A stretch of 64,000 nt of DNA from Bacteroidota bacterium (GTDB lineage: Bacteria > Bacteroidota > Bacteroidia > Chitinophagales > Saprospiraceae), in the NCBI GenBank assembly GCA_963169455.1, contig CAUJDW010000128.1:99752-163751 (forward strand), written 5' to 3'. Below are positions 48,438 to 57,037 of this stretch, piece by piece (position 1 is the stretch's first letter; each line of letters starts with the position of its first letter). The notes under the pieces are model-generated. The model was not told the origin of the DNA. It saw only the letters and a program-made list of their open reading frames with translations, and did not search any database. The position numbers and the translations under genes are program-made.

Positions 48438-51400
48438 TCAGTGCATGCCGGAGGCGCGTGGCCAATCGCCCAGGTATTCTTCCACAAAATACATGTTGAT
48501 GCCCCCGCCGTCCGTTTCGGTGAATTGCCCGTGGTAAGAGCAACGGAAGAGGGGCTGGATGAGCCGGTAAGTCGTTTCCGAGATATTGACCCTGCCGGCT
48601 TCGCCGCAGGTTTCCATGCGGGAAGCGAGGTTGACGGTATCCCCCCAGATGTCATATGCGAACTTTTTGATGCCTACGATCCCGGCCACCAGCGGGCCGG
48701 TATGTATGCCGATCCGGGCCTCGAAGAAAGGCTTGCCATCCAGCCTGCGCTGAATGCCCAGGCCTTCGAGGAAGGCCTGGATTTCCATAGCGGCGAGGGC
48801 CACGCGGGTGGCTTCATCGCCGTCGTCATCGCGGATGCCGCCCACACAGAGGTAGGCGTCGCCGACCGTTTTGATTTTCTCCAGGCCATATTTTTCCATG
48901 ATCTCGTCAAAAGCCCGGAAGCAATAGTCGATCTCGGCTACCAGGTCTTCCGGGTCCATCTGCTCGGATATCCGGGAGAAGCCTTTGAAATCGGAAAACA
49001 TGACCGTGACCAGTTCGTGCCGTTTGGCCTTTGCGGCGCCGAATTTTTTGAGCTCTTCGGCCGTTTCGGCCGGCAGGATGTTGAGCAGCAGTTCTTCTGA
49101 TTTCTGTTTTTCCAGTTCCAGCTCGCTCGTGCGTTCGCGCACGAGCCCCTCAAGGGCTCTTTCCCGCACCCTGGCCAGATAAATGCGGTAGCGCATAAAA
49201 GCAAAGGCCCCTCCGGTGAGCAGGAGGGAGCTGAGCACCCAGAACCACCAGGTATTGTAAAAAGCTTCTTTGACCACGATGCGGATGGCCAGCTCCTTGC
49301 TGTTCCAGTGCGGATTATTGCCGCCGGCCTTGGCCCTGACGTGCAGCGTATAGGTTCCTGCGGGAATGTTGTTGTACCGCACCAGGTTGGAGGTGGTGGC
49401 CTCGGGCCAGCCGGTTTCATAGCCTTCGAGCCAGTAGCTGAAAACATTGTTCTGTGGGGCGCGATAGTCGGCCAGGGCAAACTGCAGGGAGAATATCCGG
49501 TCCCATGGAGAGATCACGATCTCCTTTTCGGGCGACAGCCCGTAGATGCGCGTTATGAGGCTGTCGCTGCTGCCGTCGTATTTGGAGAAGTGGGTAAAGA
49601 GGATGGGTGCTTCCGTCTCCTCTTCCTTCATTTTCAGGAACTGCGGCCCCGGGAAAAAGGCGTTGACCCCGTTGAGCCCGCCGAAGTACAACCGCCCGGT
49701 CCGGGATTTGAAAAAGGATATGCGGTTGAACTCGTTGGCGGTGATGCCGTCTTCCACGAAGAAGTTGCTGAAGGCGCCCGTGCTCAGGCTGAAGCGGCTC
49801 AGCCCGTTGTCGGTGCTAACCCAGAGGCAGGAATCGCCCTCGGGGAGGATGCCGTTGATAAAATCATTGGGCAGGCCGTCCTCTGTGGTAAAAACTTTCA
49901 GTTTGTTGGCGGCCAGGTCGAGCCGGTGCAGGCCCAGAGCGGTGCCGAGCCAAAGGATGCCGCCGCCGGTTTCGTAAACGACGTTGACCTGATTGCTGCG
50001 CAGGGGTGCAGGGCTGCCCTGCCCGGTGTGGTAGTGCGCCTGCCGGCCGTTTTCCCTGCTTAGCTGGTACAGGCCGTTGTCGAGGGTGCCCACCCATATC
50101 CACCCCTTGGTTTTGCCCTGGTACAGGTAACTGATGTTCCCGGATGCCTTGTCCCATTTCCCGCCGGCATCCTGATATTCCACCAGCCGCCTTTTCCCGG
50201 AATCGTACTTGTAAAGCCACTCCAGGTAGCCGATCCAGAGCGTACTGTCCTTGTCCACCATCACGGCTCCCAGGTCTTTGGAGGGATGGGAGAAGAGCGT
50301 ATCCACCCGCAGGCTTCGCAGGTCTATGCGGCGCCCGTTGCCGGTCCAGAGGGCCTTGTCATAATAGGTAAGCCCGAAGGGATAATTGGAGAAGTTGTTG
50401 GCCGGGAAGAGGATGCGCAGGGCGTCGGCCTCGGGGTCGAGCACGTGGATGGAGTTGTAGTAGGACATGTATATCCTGCCCGCTTCATCTTCCGTTATGC
50501 CCCGGGTGCTGCAGAATACGTTGATGCAGTACTCGTTGCCGCCGTGCAGGTAATTGGCGAACAGGCGGCCGGACTGCACCAGCTTGATGGCGCCGAAGTC
50601 GGAAGCGGCCCAGATGACGCCCGAGCGGTCGCGGAAAACCTGCCGGTAGGTCGCGGAATTTTTGATGATCTCGCGGACTGCGCCGTCGTAGTTCGTCCGC
50701 GAGCCCTCGTCGCTGTTGTAAAACCACAGCGCCCCGCGCCCGCCGATCCAGACGTCGCCGTTGGCTTCCACCAGCAGGGCCTGCGCCATTTCGGCGCCTG
50801 CACCGGCGGGGTGCCTGGAAAAGGAACCCCTTCTGGCGTCAAAGGTGTACAGGGCGCCGTCCAGGCATAGGGCGTAAAGCGTTTCGCCCACCACCTGCAT
50901 CTGGCTGATGCGGGCGTGCCCGGTTTCGGGAAGCCGGTATTTCTGGAGCAACCTGCCTTTGAGGCTAAGTTTCCACAGTTCATCACCGACGCCAGCCAGA
51001 TAGATGTAGTTGCCCATCTGTACAATGGAGCGGCGGTAATTCTGTGCGCCCAATTCCATCAACCGCAGCTTTTTCCCGTCCTGTGTGATGATGTACAGGT
51101 AGTTTTTGTCGGAAGCCTCTTCGTAAACAACGGACCAGATATCTCCCTGGCTGCTGAAACTGAGGCAATAGGGAATGTTCGATTCCCGCTCAACGATCGC
51201 TCCTTCCTTGATTTTGATCTCGCGGTACTGCCCGGTTGAGGGGGTAAAGGCGGTCAGGAAATCGGGGCTGGCCAGCCAGATGTCGCCCCTTGGGCTCAGC
51301 TGCATGTCGTACACCACATCGTGGGGGAGGGGGCGCTCCGGCGTCCGGCTGTTGTATTGCAGGAACTCGTACCCGTCAAAGCGGTTCAGGCCGTTGATGG

Positions 51401-51563
51401 TGGCCGCCCAGATGAAGCCTGCCTTGTCCTGCAGCATCTTGGAGGTGTTGCGGTGGCTCAACCCTTCTTCGAAGGCATACACCTTCAGCTCCGCCTGCGA
51501 GGGTTGCGCGGCGGCAAAAGCACAGAAAACCTGAAGGAGAAAAAGGAGCCAAAGCTTTTGCAT
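48438..51563 (-). CDS. Transmembrane adenylate cyclase with two-component-type propeller sensor
   Basis: A 1041-residue protein. It has a signal peptide (MQKLWLLFLLQVFCAFAAAQ), then a large Reg_prop beta-propeller region (about 25-680, DKAGFIWAATINGLNRFDG repeats), a Y_Y_Y domain (about 690-775), one transmembrane helix (WWFWVLSSLLLTGGAFAFM), a coiled-coil linker (LVRERTSELELEKQKSEELL) and a class III cyclase domain (about 850-1030). The cyclase keeps metal ligands Asp858 (FSDFKGF) and Asp902 (TVGDAY), adenine-specifying Lys898 and Asp971 (YDIWGD), and the catalytic pair Asn978/Arg982 (VNLASRM), so ATP to cAMP is predicted. The sensor resembles hybrid two-component systems but replaces the kinase with a cyclase. 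The ligand is unknown. Confidence 0.94.
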   Translation of the reverse strand: MQKLWLLFLLQVFCAFAAAQPSQAELKVYAFEEGLSHRNTSKMLQDKAGFIWAATINGLNRFDGYEFLQYNSRTPERPLPHDVVYDMQLSPRGDIWLASPDFLTAFTPSTGQYREIKIKEGAIVERESNIPYCLSFSSQGDIWSVVYEEASDKNYLYIITQDGKKLRLMELGAQNYRRSIVQMGNYIYLAGVGDELWKLSLKGRLLQKYRLPETGHARISQMQVVGETLYALCLDGALYTFDARRGSFSRHPAGAGAEMAQALLVEANGDVWIGGRGALWFYNSDEGSRTNYDGAVREIIKNSATYRQVFRDRSGVIWAASDFGAIKLVQSGRLFANYLHGGNEYCINVFCSTRGITEDEAGRIYMSYYNSIHVLDPEADALRILFPANNFSNYPFGLTYYDKALWTGNGRRIDLRSLRVDTLFSHPSKDLGAVMVDKDSTLWIGYLEWLYKYDSGKRRLVEYQDAGGKWDKASGNISYLYQGKTKGWIWVGTLDNGLYQLSRENGRQAHYHTGQGSPAPLRSNQVNVVYETGGGILWLGTALGLHRLDLAANKLKVFTTEDGLPNDFINGILPEGDSCLWVSTDNGLSRFSLSTGAFSNFFVEDGITANEFNRISFFKSRTGRLYFGGLNGVNAFFPGPQFLKMKEEETEAPILFTHFSKYDGSSDSLITRIYGLSPEKEIVISPWDRIFSLQFALADYRAPQNNVFSYWLEGYETGWPEATTSNLVRYNNIPAGTYTLHVRAKAGGNNPHWNSKELAIRIVVKEAFYNTWWFWVLSSLLLTGGAFAFMRYRIYLARVRERALEGLVRERTSELELEKQKSEELLLNILPAETAEELKKFGAAKAKRHELVTVMFSDFKGFSRISEQMDPEDLVAEIDYCFRAFDEIMEKYGLEKIKTVGDAYLCVGGIRDDDGDEATRVALAAMEIQAFLEGLGIQRRLDGKPFFEARIGIHTGPLVAGIVGIKKFAYDIWGDTVNLASRMETCGEAGRVNISETTYRLIQPLFRCSYHGQFTETDGGGINMYFVEEYLGDWPRASGMH

Positions 51564-51649
51564 GTTCGGGGCGCCCGTTTTGCAAGTGCAAGCTATAAAA
51601 AAATGAGGGTTTGAAAAAGCTGGCGTTTATGCCAAGGGCATGGGTGCAA

Positions 51650-51661
51650 CGACAATTGTCA
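51650..51661. promoter_or_regulatory. CGACAATTGTCA palindrome upstream of the cyclase gene
   Basis: Matches the palindrome at 37388-37399 except for the first base. It lies 87-98 bp upstream of the cyclase start codon. Confidence 0.5.
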
Positions 51662-51809
51662 AATAATTAAACTGAATTTTTCAAACAAACCTTAAAATTT
51701 GACCTGATTATTCAGCTTGATGAATCCGAAAATCAGAGGTGTTGGGGGGATGAAAGCTGCAAAATTTTAAAAAAAATGTTTATTTTTTTTACTTTAAAAA
51801 CAAATAATT

Positions 51810-51817
51810 TATATTTG
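51810..51817 (+). promoter_or_regulatory. -7 box upstream of the SRPBCC/GyrI-like gene
   Basis: TATATTTG fits TAnnTTTG. Transcription from it would give a leader of about 180 nt. Confidence 0.5.
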
Positions 51818-52004
51818 TGTGTTCATTTCCTCAACCCTTGAACTGAAGGAATGGCCGTGAAGCGCCCCGGCGCCGCTGGCTGTACTTCTGTTCCCATTCC
51901 CCATTGACGCGCCATCATCCAAGTGGCATTCCCGCTGCCGGAGTCGTTCCCGTTGCGGGTAAACCCGTGTTTTTTCGCCCGTTTGAAAAAATAAACCTTA
52001 AGCC

Positions 52005-53010
52005 ATGCGAACACTTAAAATCATCCTCCTCGTGCTGGCCGCCCTCCTGGGGATATTCCTGCTCCTCGGGCTGGTTGCGCCGAAAGAAATACAAACGAGC
52101 CAGTCGATCGTCATCGAAGCACCGCCGGAAGCCGTGTTCGATGTCGTGAACGACCTGACAAGCTGGGAGAGCTGGTCTCCCTGGAAAGAAAATGACCCGA
52201 CGATCAGGGTTGTCATGGGCGAGCCCTCCTCCGGCGAAGGGGCTTATTATACCTGGGCCTCTGAAAATTCGGGCAGCGGCAAAATGACAATCGCCGAAAT
52301 CAGGCCCGCCGAAAGTATCCGAATGGTGGTGGAATTCGAAGGCCAGGGCCAGGCCCGGGCTCCCTTCACCTTTAAACCCACGGAAAATGGCGTAGAAACC
52401 ACCTGGGCTTTCCAATCGGAATTCCCCTACCCATGGAACGCCATGCTGCTTTTCCAGGATTTTCAGGGGAGCATTGACAAAGACTACCGCCGGGGGCTGG
52501 AACTCCTGAAGGGGGTGGTGGAGGAAAGGGCCGCCACCGTGCAAAGCAAACCCGAAGTCCTGGAACTGGACGCTCCGGCCCGCTACTACATCGGCATCCG
52601 GGAAAAGGCGGGCATAGACGCCCTGGCGGCCCGTTTTGCGGTGAACTTCCCCAAAGTTTATGATGCAGTGTCCAAAGCAGGGCTGGAAATGGGGGGCATG
52701 CCGTCGGCGCTTTACTACATCTGGGACGAGGCCAACAACAGCACGGATCTGGCCTTCGCGATCCCCGTGAAATCGAAAGGAGAGGTGAAGGGGTTTGAAA
52801 CCATCGAAATCCCCGCCGGGAAAATGCTCTTAGCCGATTACTACGGCAATTACGAAGGGATCGGGGAGGCCCATCGCCATCGACCAATACCTGGCCGCGA
52901 AAGGGCTGAAAGCGGGCGTTCCGGTTATCGAAGAATATGTTACGGACCCACAGGCCGAACCCGATACGGCCAAATGGCTGACCAAAGTATATTACCCGCT
53001 GGCCCAATGA
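52005..53010 (+). pseudogene. SRPBCC plus GyrI-like (effector-binding) protein, frameshifted near 52874
   Basis: The gene encodes an N-terminal membrane anchor (RTLKIILLVLAALLGIFLLL), an SRPBCC/polyketide-cyclase-like domain (about 28-155, QSIVIEAPPEAVFDVVND) and a GyrI-like small-molecule-binding domain (about 185-330). The original frame turns into unrelated sequence after YYGNYEGIGEAH. The frame offset by one continues as AIDQYLAAKGLKAGVPVIEE and YVTDPQAEPDTAKW, ending KVYYPLAQ at the stop at 53008-53010, which is the expected family C-terminus. The pattern CATCGCC in place of CATATCGCC suggests loss of one AT. As sequenced, a chimeric 345-residue product ending at 53042 would be made. A sequencing or assembly error is possible. 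Confidence 0.8.
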
Positions 53011-53205
53011 CCGAGGCTGTGAAGCACGCCTGCCCTCCATAAGCAAAACTACTGTCAGAAAATCACCCGATTGATCGCTGCCGTGCTCTTCCGGAAGGGG
53101 AGGCGGCAGCGTTTTTTGTGGCCTCCGGACAAATTGCCGTCCAAAAAAATGTTCCTGCATTGCGGAAAATCTTGTTATTTTAGAGAATTATCAAATCAGA
53201 AGGCT

Positions 53206-54663
53206 ATGAGAAAGTCAGTTCTGTTTTTGCTGGCCAGGCTGGGCATCGTCCTGCTGCTGTCGGCTACGCTCCAGTCCTGCGCGACGAACCCCGTGACGGG
53301 AAAGAGCGAGTTCATGCTGATGAGCAAAAACCAGGAGATAGCCCTCGGGCAACAGTCGGACCCCTCCATTATTGCCAGTTTCGGCCTGTACCAGGATGAA
53401 AATATCCAGGCTTTCATCGATGCGAAAGGGCAGGAAATGGCGAAGGTTTCCCACCGCCCGGAACTGAAATATGAATTCAAGGTGCTGGACTCGCCGGTGG
53501 TCAACGCTTTTGCCCTTCCCGGCGGCTACGTTTATTTCACCCGCGGCATTCTGGCCCATTTCAACAATGAGGCGGAATTTGCCGGCGTGCTGGGCCACGA
53601 GATCGGCCACATAACGGCCCGCCATTCCGCCAAACAGTACAGCCGGCAAATGCTGGCGCAGGTTGGGCTGATCGCGGGCATGGTCCTGTCGGAAGACTTC
53701 CGGCAATACGCCGATATTGCCCAAACGGGGCTGGGGTTGCTGTTCCTCAAATACGGCCGCGACGCCGAAAGCCAGTCCGACCGCCTCGGCGTGGAATATT
53801 CTACCAGAATCGGATATGACGCCAGGGAGATGGCCGGGTTTTTCAATACCCTGAAGCGCCTGAGCGATCAAGGCGGAAGCGGCATTCCGACTTTCCTGTC
53901 CACCCACCCCGACCCGGCCGACCGCTTTGAAAAGGTGTCCCGCGAATCGAGGGTATGGCAGAGCAAAGTGCCCGAACACCAATTTGACGTCAATCGCAAT
54001 GACTACCTCAAGATGATCGACGGCCTGATCTACGGCGAAGACCCCAGGCAGGGCTATGTGGAAGGCAATACCTTCTATCATCCCGAACTGAAGTTTCTGT
54101 TTCCCATACCCGGCGGCTGGCAGACGGCCAATATGGCCAGCCAGGTACAGATGGCTCCGGAAGACGGCAAGGCGGTGATCATGCTGACGCTTTCAGGGGA
54201 AAAGAGCCTGAACGCCGCTGCCGACGCCATGCTTCAACAGTACCAGCTCACGCAGCTCAACCGCCAGAATGAACGGGTCAACGGGCTCTCCGCCATTTCC
54301 TTAACCGCCGAACAGGCGAGCCAGGACGCCCAGCAGGTGATTCGCGCACTGGCCTACCTGATTGAATACGACGGGCGCATTTACCAGTTTATGGGACTGG
54401 CATACCAACAGGATTTCAACGCCTACAGCGGCCGCTTCAAACAAACCATGGAGGGTTTCCGACAACTGACGGACGCTTCCAAAATGAATGTAAAACCGGA
54501 GAAGGTCAAAATCGTGCGGATCGACCGCAACACCACGCTGCAGGATGCGCTCAAAGCTCAAGGCATTGCCTCCAGCCGGTATGAGGAACTGGCCATCCTA
54601 AACGGCATGCAGCTCGGCGACAACCTGTCCAAAGGCATGCTGATCAAGGTGGTGGCCAAATAG
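53206..54663 (+). CDS. M48-family metalloprotease lipoprotein with C-terminal LysM-like region
   Basis: A 485-residue protein; start at ATG 53206 (MRKSVLFLLARLGIVLLL) yields a signal with lipobox TLQSC, so lipidation is likely. The zinc motif HEIGH in VLGHEIGHITARHSAKQ, with the third ligand in ESQSDRLGVEY, places it in the M48 (BepA/YfgC-like) group that works in periplasmic protein quality control and outer-membrane assembly. STHPDPADR is also typical. The C-terminal 60 residues (VRIDRNTTLQDALKAQG, ILNGMQLGDNLSKGMLIKVV) look like a LysM-type module. The DUF6438 lipoprotein gene starts 67 bp downstream. Confidence 0.92.
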   Translation: MRKSVLFLLARLGIVLLLSATLQSCATNPVTGKSEFMLMSKNQEIALGQQSDPSIIASFGLYQDENIQAFIDAKGQEMAKVSHRPELKYEFKVLDSPVVNAFALPGGYVYFTRGILAHFNNEAEFAGVLGHEIGHITARHSAKQYSRQMLAQVGLIAGMVLSEDFRQYADIAQTGLGLLFLKYGRDAESQSDRLGVEYSTRIGYDAREMAGFFNTLKRLSDQGGSGIPTFLSTHPDPADRFEKVSRESRVWQSKVPEHQFDVNRNDYLKMIDGLIYGEDPRQGYVEGNTFYHPELKFLFPIPGGWQTANMASQVQMAPEDGKAVIMLTLSGEKSLNAAADAMLQQYQLTQLNRQNERVNGLSAISLTAEQASQDAQQVIRALAYLIEYDGRIYQFMGLAYQQDFNAYSGRFKQTMEGFRQLTDASKMNVKPEKVKIVRIDRNTTLQDALKAQGIASSRYEELAILNGMQLGDNLSKGMLIKVVAK

Positions 54664-54730
54664 GCGCCCCGCCCCTCTTGCTTTGAACCTTGTCCCTAAA
54701 ACCGTACCTTGCAGGCAAAACGAGAAAACA

Positions 54731-55207
54731 ATGAAAAAGACCCTATCGCTCAGCCTGGCGCTGGTTTCGCTGCTGCTCGTACTCACCGCTGCCAAATGCG
54801 GCAAGGATAAGTACGAATACACGGAAGAATCCTCTATCGAGATCGTAAAAACGCCTTGCTTCGGCTCCTGCCCGGTTTACAACTTTTCTATTCTGGGCAA
54901 CGGGCAGGCCACCTACAACGGCCGCCGCTTCGTCGAACTGGAAGGCCAGCATTCCCGCTTATTTCCGGCAGATACGACAAACTTCATATTCAATACCTTC
55001 ATCGAGGCCAACCTGTTTCAATACGAAAACGAATATTCGGAAAATGTGACCGACCTGCCCACGACCTACCTGACTTTCAGGCATGAGGGCAAATCGAAAA
55101 AGATCAAGCTGTATTATGGCTACCCCGGAGAGCTGAAAACGCTGGCCGATAAGCTGCAGGAACTCGCCTTCAGCAAAGGCTGGACAGGGGGCGGCGCGAT
55201 TAAGTAA
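54731..55207 (+). CDS. Small lipoprotein with DUF6438 domain
   Basis: A 158-residue protein starting at ATG 54731 (MKKTLSLSLALVSLLLVL), with a lipobox-like TAAKC. The segment IVKTPCFGSCPVYNFSILGNG carries the CxxxCPxY motif of DUF6438, found in many Bacteroidota exported proteins of unknown function. The rest is a compact beta-rich domain (ATYNGRRFVELEGQHS, TYLTFRHEGKSKKIKLYYG). Its stop codon lies exactly at the start of a 7-bp tandem array. Confidence 0.82.
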   Translation: MKKTLSLSLALVSLLLVLTAAKCGKDKYEYTEESSIEIVKTPCFGSCPVYNFSILGNGQATYNGRRFVELEGQHSRLFPADTTNFIFNTFIEANLFQYENEYSENVTDLPTTYLTFRHEGKSKKIKLYYGYPGELKTLADKLQELAFSKGWTGGGAIK

Positions 55208-55325
55208 GTGGGAAGTGGGAAGTGGGAAGTCGGAAGTGGGAAGTGGGAAGTGGGAAGTGGGAAGTGGGAAGTCGGAAGTCGGAAGTCGGAAGTCGGAATT
55301 TTCCCGACTTCCCACTTCCCACTTC
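55207..55325. repeat. 7-bp tandem array GGAAGTG/GGAAGTC ending in an inverted segment
   Basis: About 13 units of GGAAGTG and GGAAGTC are followed by AATTTTCC and an inverted run (CCGACTTCCCACTTCCCACTTC). The array fills the convergent gap between the DUF6438 and DUF1572 genes, overlapping both stop codons by a few bases. It can fold into a long hairpin that might terminate both transcripts. Confidence 0.85.
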
Positions 55326-55872
55326 AAACAAAGTGCCTCCGTCCCTTATCCTTGCCGAATTTCTCCTCATTATACTGTTTTGACCCTCCCCTGGGAATGC
55401 TGAGCGACTGCCACTCCGCGCCTTTGGCCTGCCGGGCCAGGAGGACGATCTGCCCGGTGTGGTAGCTGTAGTGCGCCAGTTGCCGGTTGATGGCCTCCAG
55501 CACGGTATGCCCTTCATTGCGGATGTAAATAATCTTTTCCAGATCGCTTTCCTCCAGTGGGTTGATGGCGTTGAACAGGCAGTTCCAGCCTTCCTCCCAG
55601 GCCTTCAGCACCTGCTCTTTCGTTTCGAGGGTATCCTCGAATTCCTCGTCGCGCCGGCGCCAGGGCTTTTCCCCGTCTGAGCTGAGGAAGTCTGTCCAGC
55701 GCGACAGCATATTGCCGTGCATGTGCTTGACGATTGTGGCGATGTTGTTGCTCTCCGGCTCGTGCCGGAAGTGGAGCTCATCGCCGGCCAGCTGTTCCAT
55801 GGCTTTGGCGCCAAGGCCCTGATAGTACCGGAACAAGCGGCGGATGGATTCGAGGTAATTTGATTGGGACAT
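55324..55872 (-). CDS. DinB-like protein of the DUF1572 family
   Basis: A 182-residue four-helix-bundle protein of the DinB/YfiT superfamily. Metal-ligand-type histidines appear in IVKHMHGNMLSRW and in AHYSYHTGQIVLLARQ, the two positions expected for DinB metal sites. NEGHTVLEAINRQLAHYSYH is a signature of DUF1572. Possible roles include thiol-dependent transferase or detoxification activity, not proven. Monocistronic on the minus strand, its 3' end borders the 7-bp array. Confidence 0.88.
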   Translation of the reverse strand: MSQSNYLESIRRLFRYYQGLGAKAMEQLAGDELHFRHEPESNNIATIVKHMHGNMLSRWTDFLSSDGEKPWRRRDEEFEDTLETKEQVLKAWEEGWNCLFNAINPLEESDLEKIIYIRNEGHTVLEAINRQLAHYSYHTGQIVLLARQAKGAEWQSLSIPRGGSKQYNEEKFGKDKGRRHFV

Positions 55873-55967
55873 CGGTATTGATTTTCAGGTGTGAGGGCGG
55901 GAAGCTTTGGACAGAACCTCCCGCCCCTGCACAGCGCCATGCCGTGCATCATATTCGGCAGCTGCCG

Positions 55968-56933
55968 CTACCTGTTTCGCTGCACTTCGTTGTGAATCGG
56001 CGGCACAGTTTGCAAATACGCCCAGATAGCTGAAGCCTCTTCGTCGCTGAGGGCGGAAAAAGGCGCCATGGGCTGGCGTAGTGGCTTCCCGTCCGGATGG
56101 CGGGCGAAGCGCACGGCCTGGATGAACTGCTCTTCCGTCCAGTTGCCGATGCCGGTTTCTTTGTCCATCGTGATGTTGGCGGTGTATATCTTCGTTTTGC
56201 CGTCTTCCGGGCTGATCAGGAGGTTGCCGCCGCCCAGGTAGCCTTCCGATTTTGGAGGTTCCAAGATATTCACGGTTTTAAAATCGGCCGAATGGCAGGA
56301 GTAGCAATCCACTTTGCCGTCAACCAGGTAACGCCCGTAGGCCACCTTGTCGGTGATGGGCGGTGCGGAGATGGGCTCACTGGGGTAGGGCAGGGGCTTG
56401 AAGGCCACGCGGCAGAGCAGCTTGACCAGGAAGGAGGGCTGTGGCGCTGGTTGTACTGCATCGGAGGGCTCCAGTTCGGGTGCATCCGAGCGCAGGTATG
56501 CGATGATGCTGTGGACGTCTTCGTCGGAAAGGAGCGGGAATTTAGGCATCCAGGGCGGCGCGTATTTGCCGTCGCGTTTGACGCCGGTGCGCAGGAAATA
56601 GGCCAGTTCGCCGTCAGTGTATTGGGCTAATCTGGAGTTGGGCCCATGGGTGATGTTGGGAATCCAGGCCTTGCCGAACTCCGGGGGGAGGTCCATCATC
56701 GGTTGGCCTTCCAGCTTGCCGGAAGGCGCCATGTGGCAATGATTGCAGACCAAAGTGGCCAGCTTTTTTCCTTCAGCGATAAGAGCGCTGTCAGGTTCTA
56801 CCTTTAAATCGGGAGGGTTGGTTTCGTAGGAGGGAATGCCTCCGAAGTTGATGGTGGCTGCGCCGATCAGAATGATCAGCACTACGGCGCCAAGGATGAT
56901 GCCGAGGACTTTTGCGAACTTCTTCATGGACAA
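55968..56933 (-). CDS. Membrane-anchored dihaem cytochrome c
   Basis: A 321-residue protein with an N-terminal signal-anchor (KVLGIILGAVVLIILIGAA). Two haem-binding motifs are present: CNHCH at about residue 63 and CYSCH at about residue 213, each in a separate cytochrome-c domain with downstream methionine candidates (PPWMPKFP and PMAPFSALSD). It likely transfers electrons in the periplasm, maybe to a terminal oxidase or dehydrogenase, but no partner enzyme is adjacent. ATG at 56933 or the one two codons later may be used. Confidence 0.9.
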   Translation of the reverse strand: MSMKKFAKVLGIILGAVVLIILIGAATINFGGIPSYETNPPDLKVEPDSALIAEGKKLATLVCNHCHMAPSGKLEGQPMMDLPPEFGKAWIPNITHGPNSRLAQYTDGELAYFLRTGVKRDGKYAPPWMPKFPLLSDEDVHSIIAYLRSDAPELEPSDAVQPAPQPSFLVKLLCRVAFKPLPYPSEPISAPPITDKVAYGRYLVDGKVDCYSCHSADFKTVNILEPPKSEGYLGGGNLLISPEDGKTKIYTANITMDKETGIGNWTEEQFIQAVRFARHPDGKPLRQPMAPFSALSDEEASAIWAYLQTVPPIHNEVQRNR

Positions 56934-57037
56934 AAGGGTTTTGGTGATTCGTTTTGGTTGAAAAGCCGAGTGAATTTAAAAAAAACCTGAATATTTAGCA
57001 AAAAGAGGTTTGGCCAGTACGGGTAACGGCAGCTCTT

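Larger units (their letters stand above)
51564..52004. other. AT-rich divergent intergenic region
   Basis: This 441-bp region between the cyclase and the SRPBCC gene is strikingly AT-rich compared with the rest of the window, especially 51660-51830. It contains the CGACAATTGTCA palindrome (51650-51661), a candidate -7 for the cyclase on the minus strand (TAGCTTGC, 51588-51595) and a better one rightwards (TATATTTG, 51810-51817). No gene was found. Confidence 0.65.

Noticed and set aside
37672..51563. Toxin-antitoxin system in the stress block
   Set aside because: The P-loop kinase has zeta-toxin-like features, but no antitoxin is adjacent and its partner is an APH-like kinase known to pair with it.
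52005..53042. Programmed ribosomal frameshift in the GyrI-like gene
   Set aside because: No slippery heptamer or downstream stimulatory structure was seen at the junction, and a simple loss of AT explains the sequence better.
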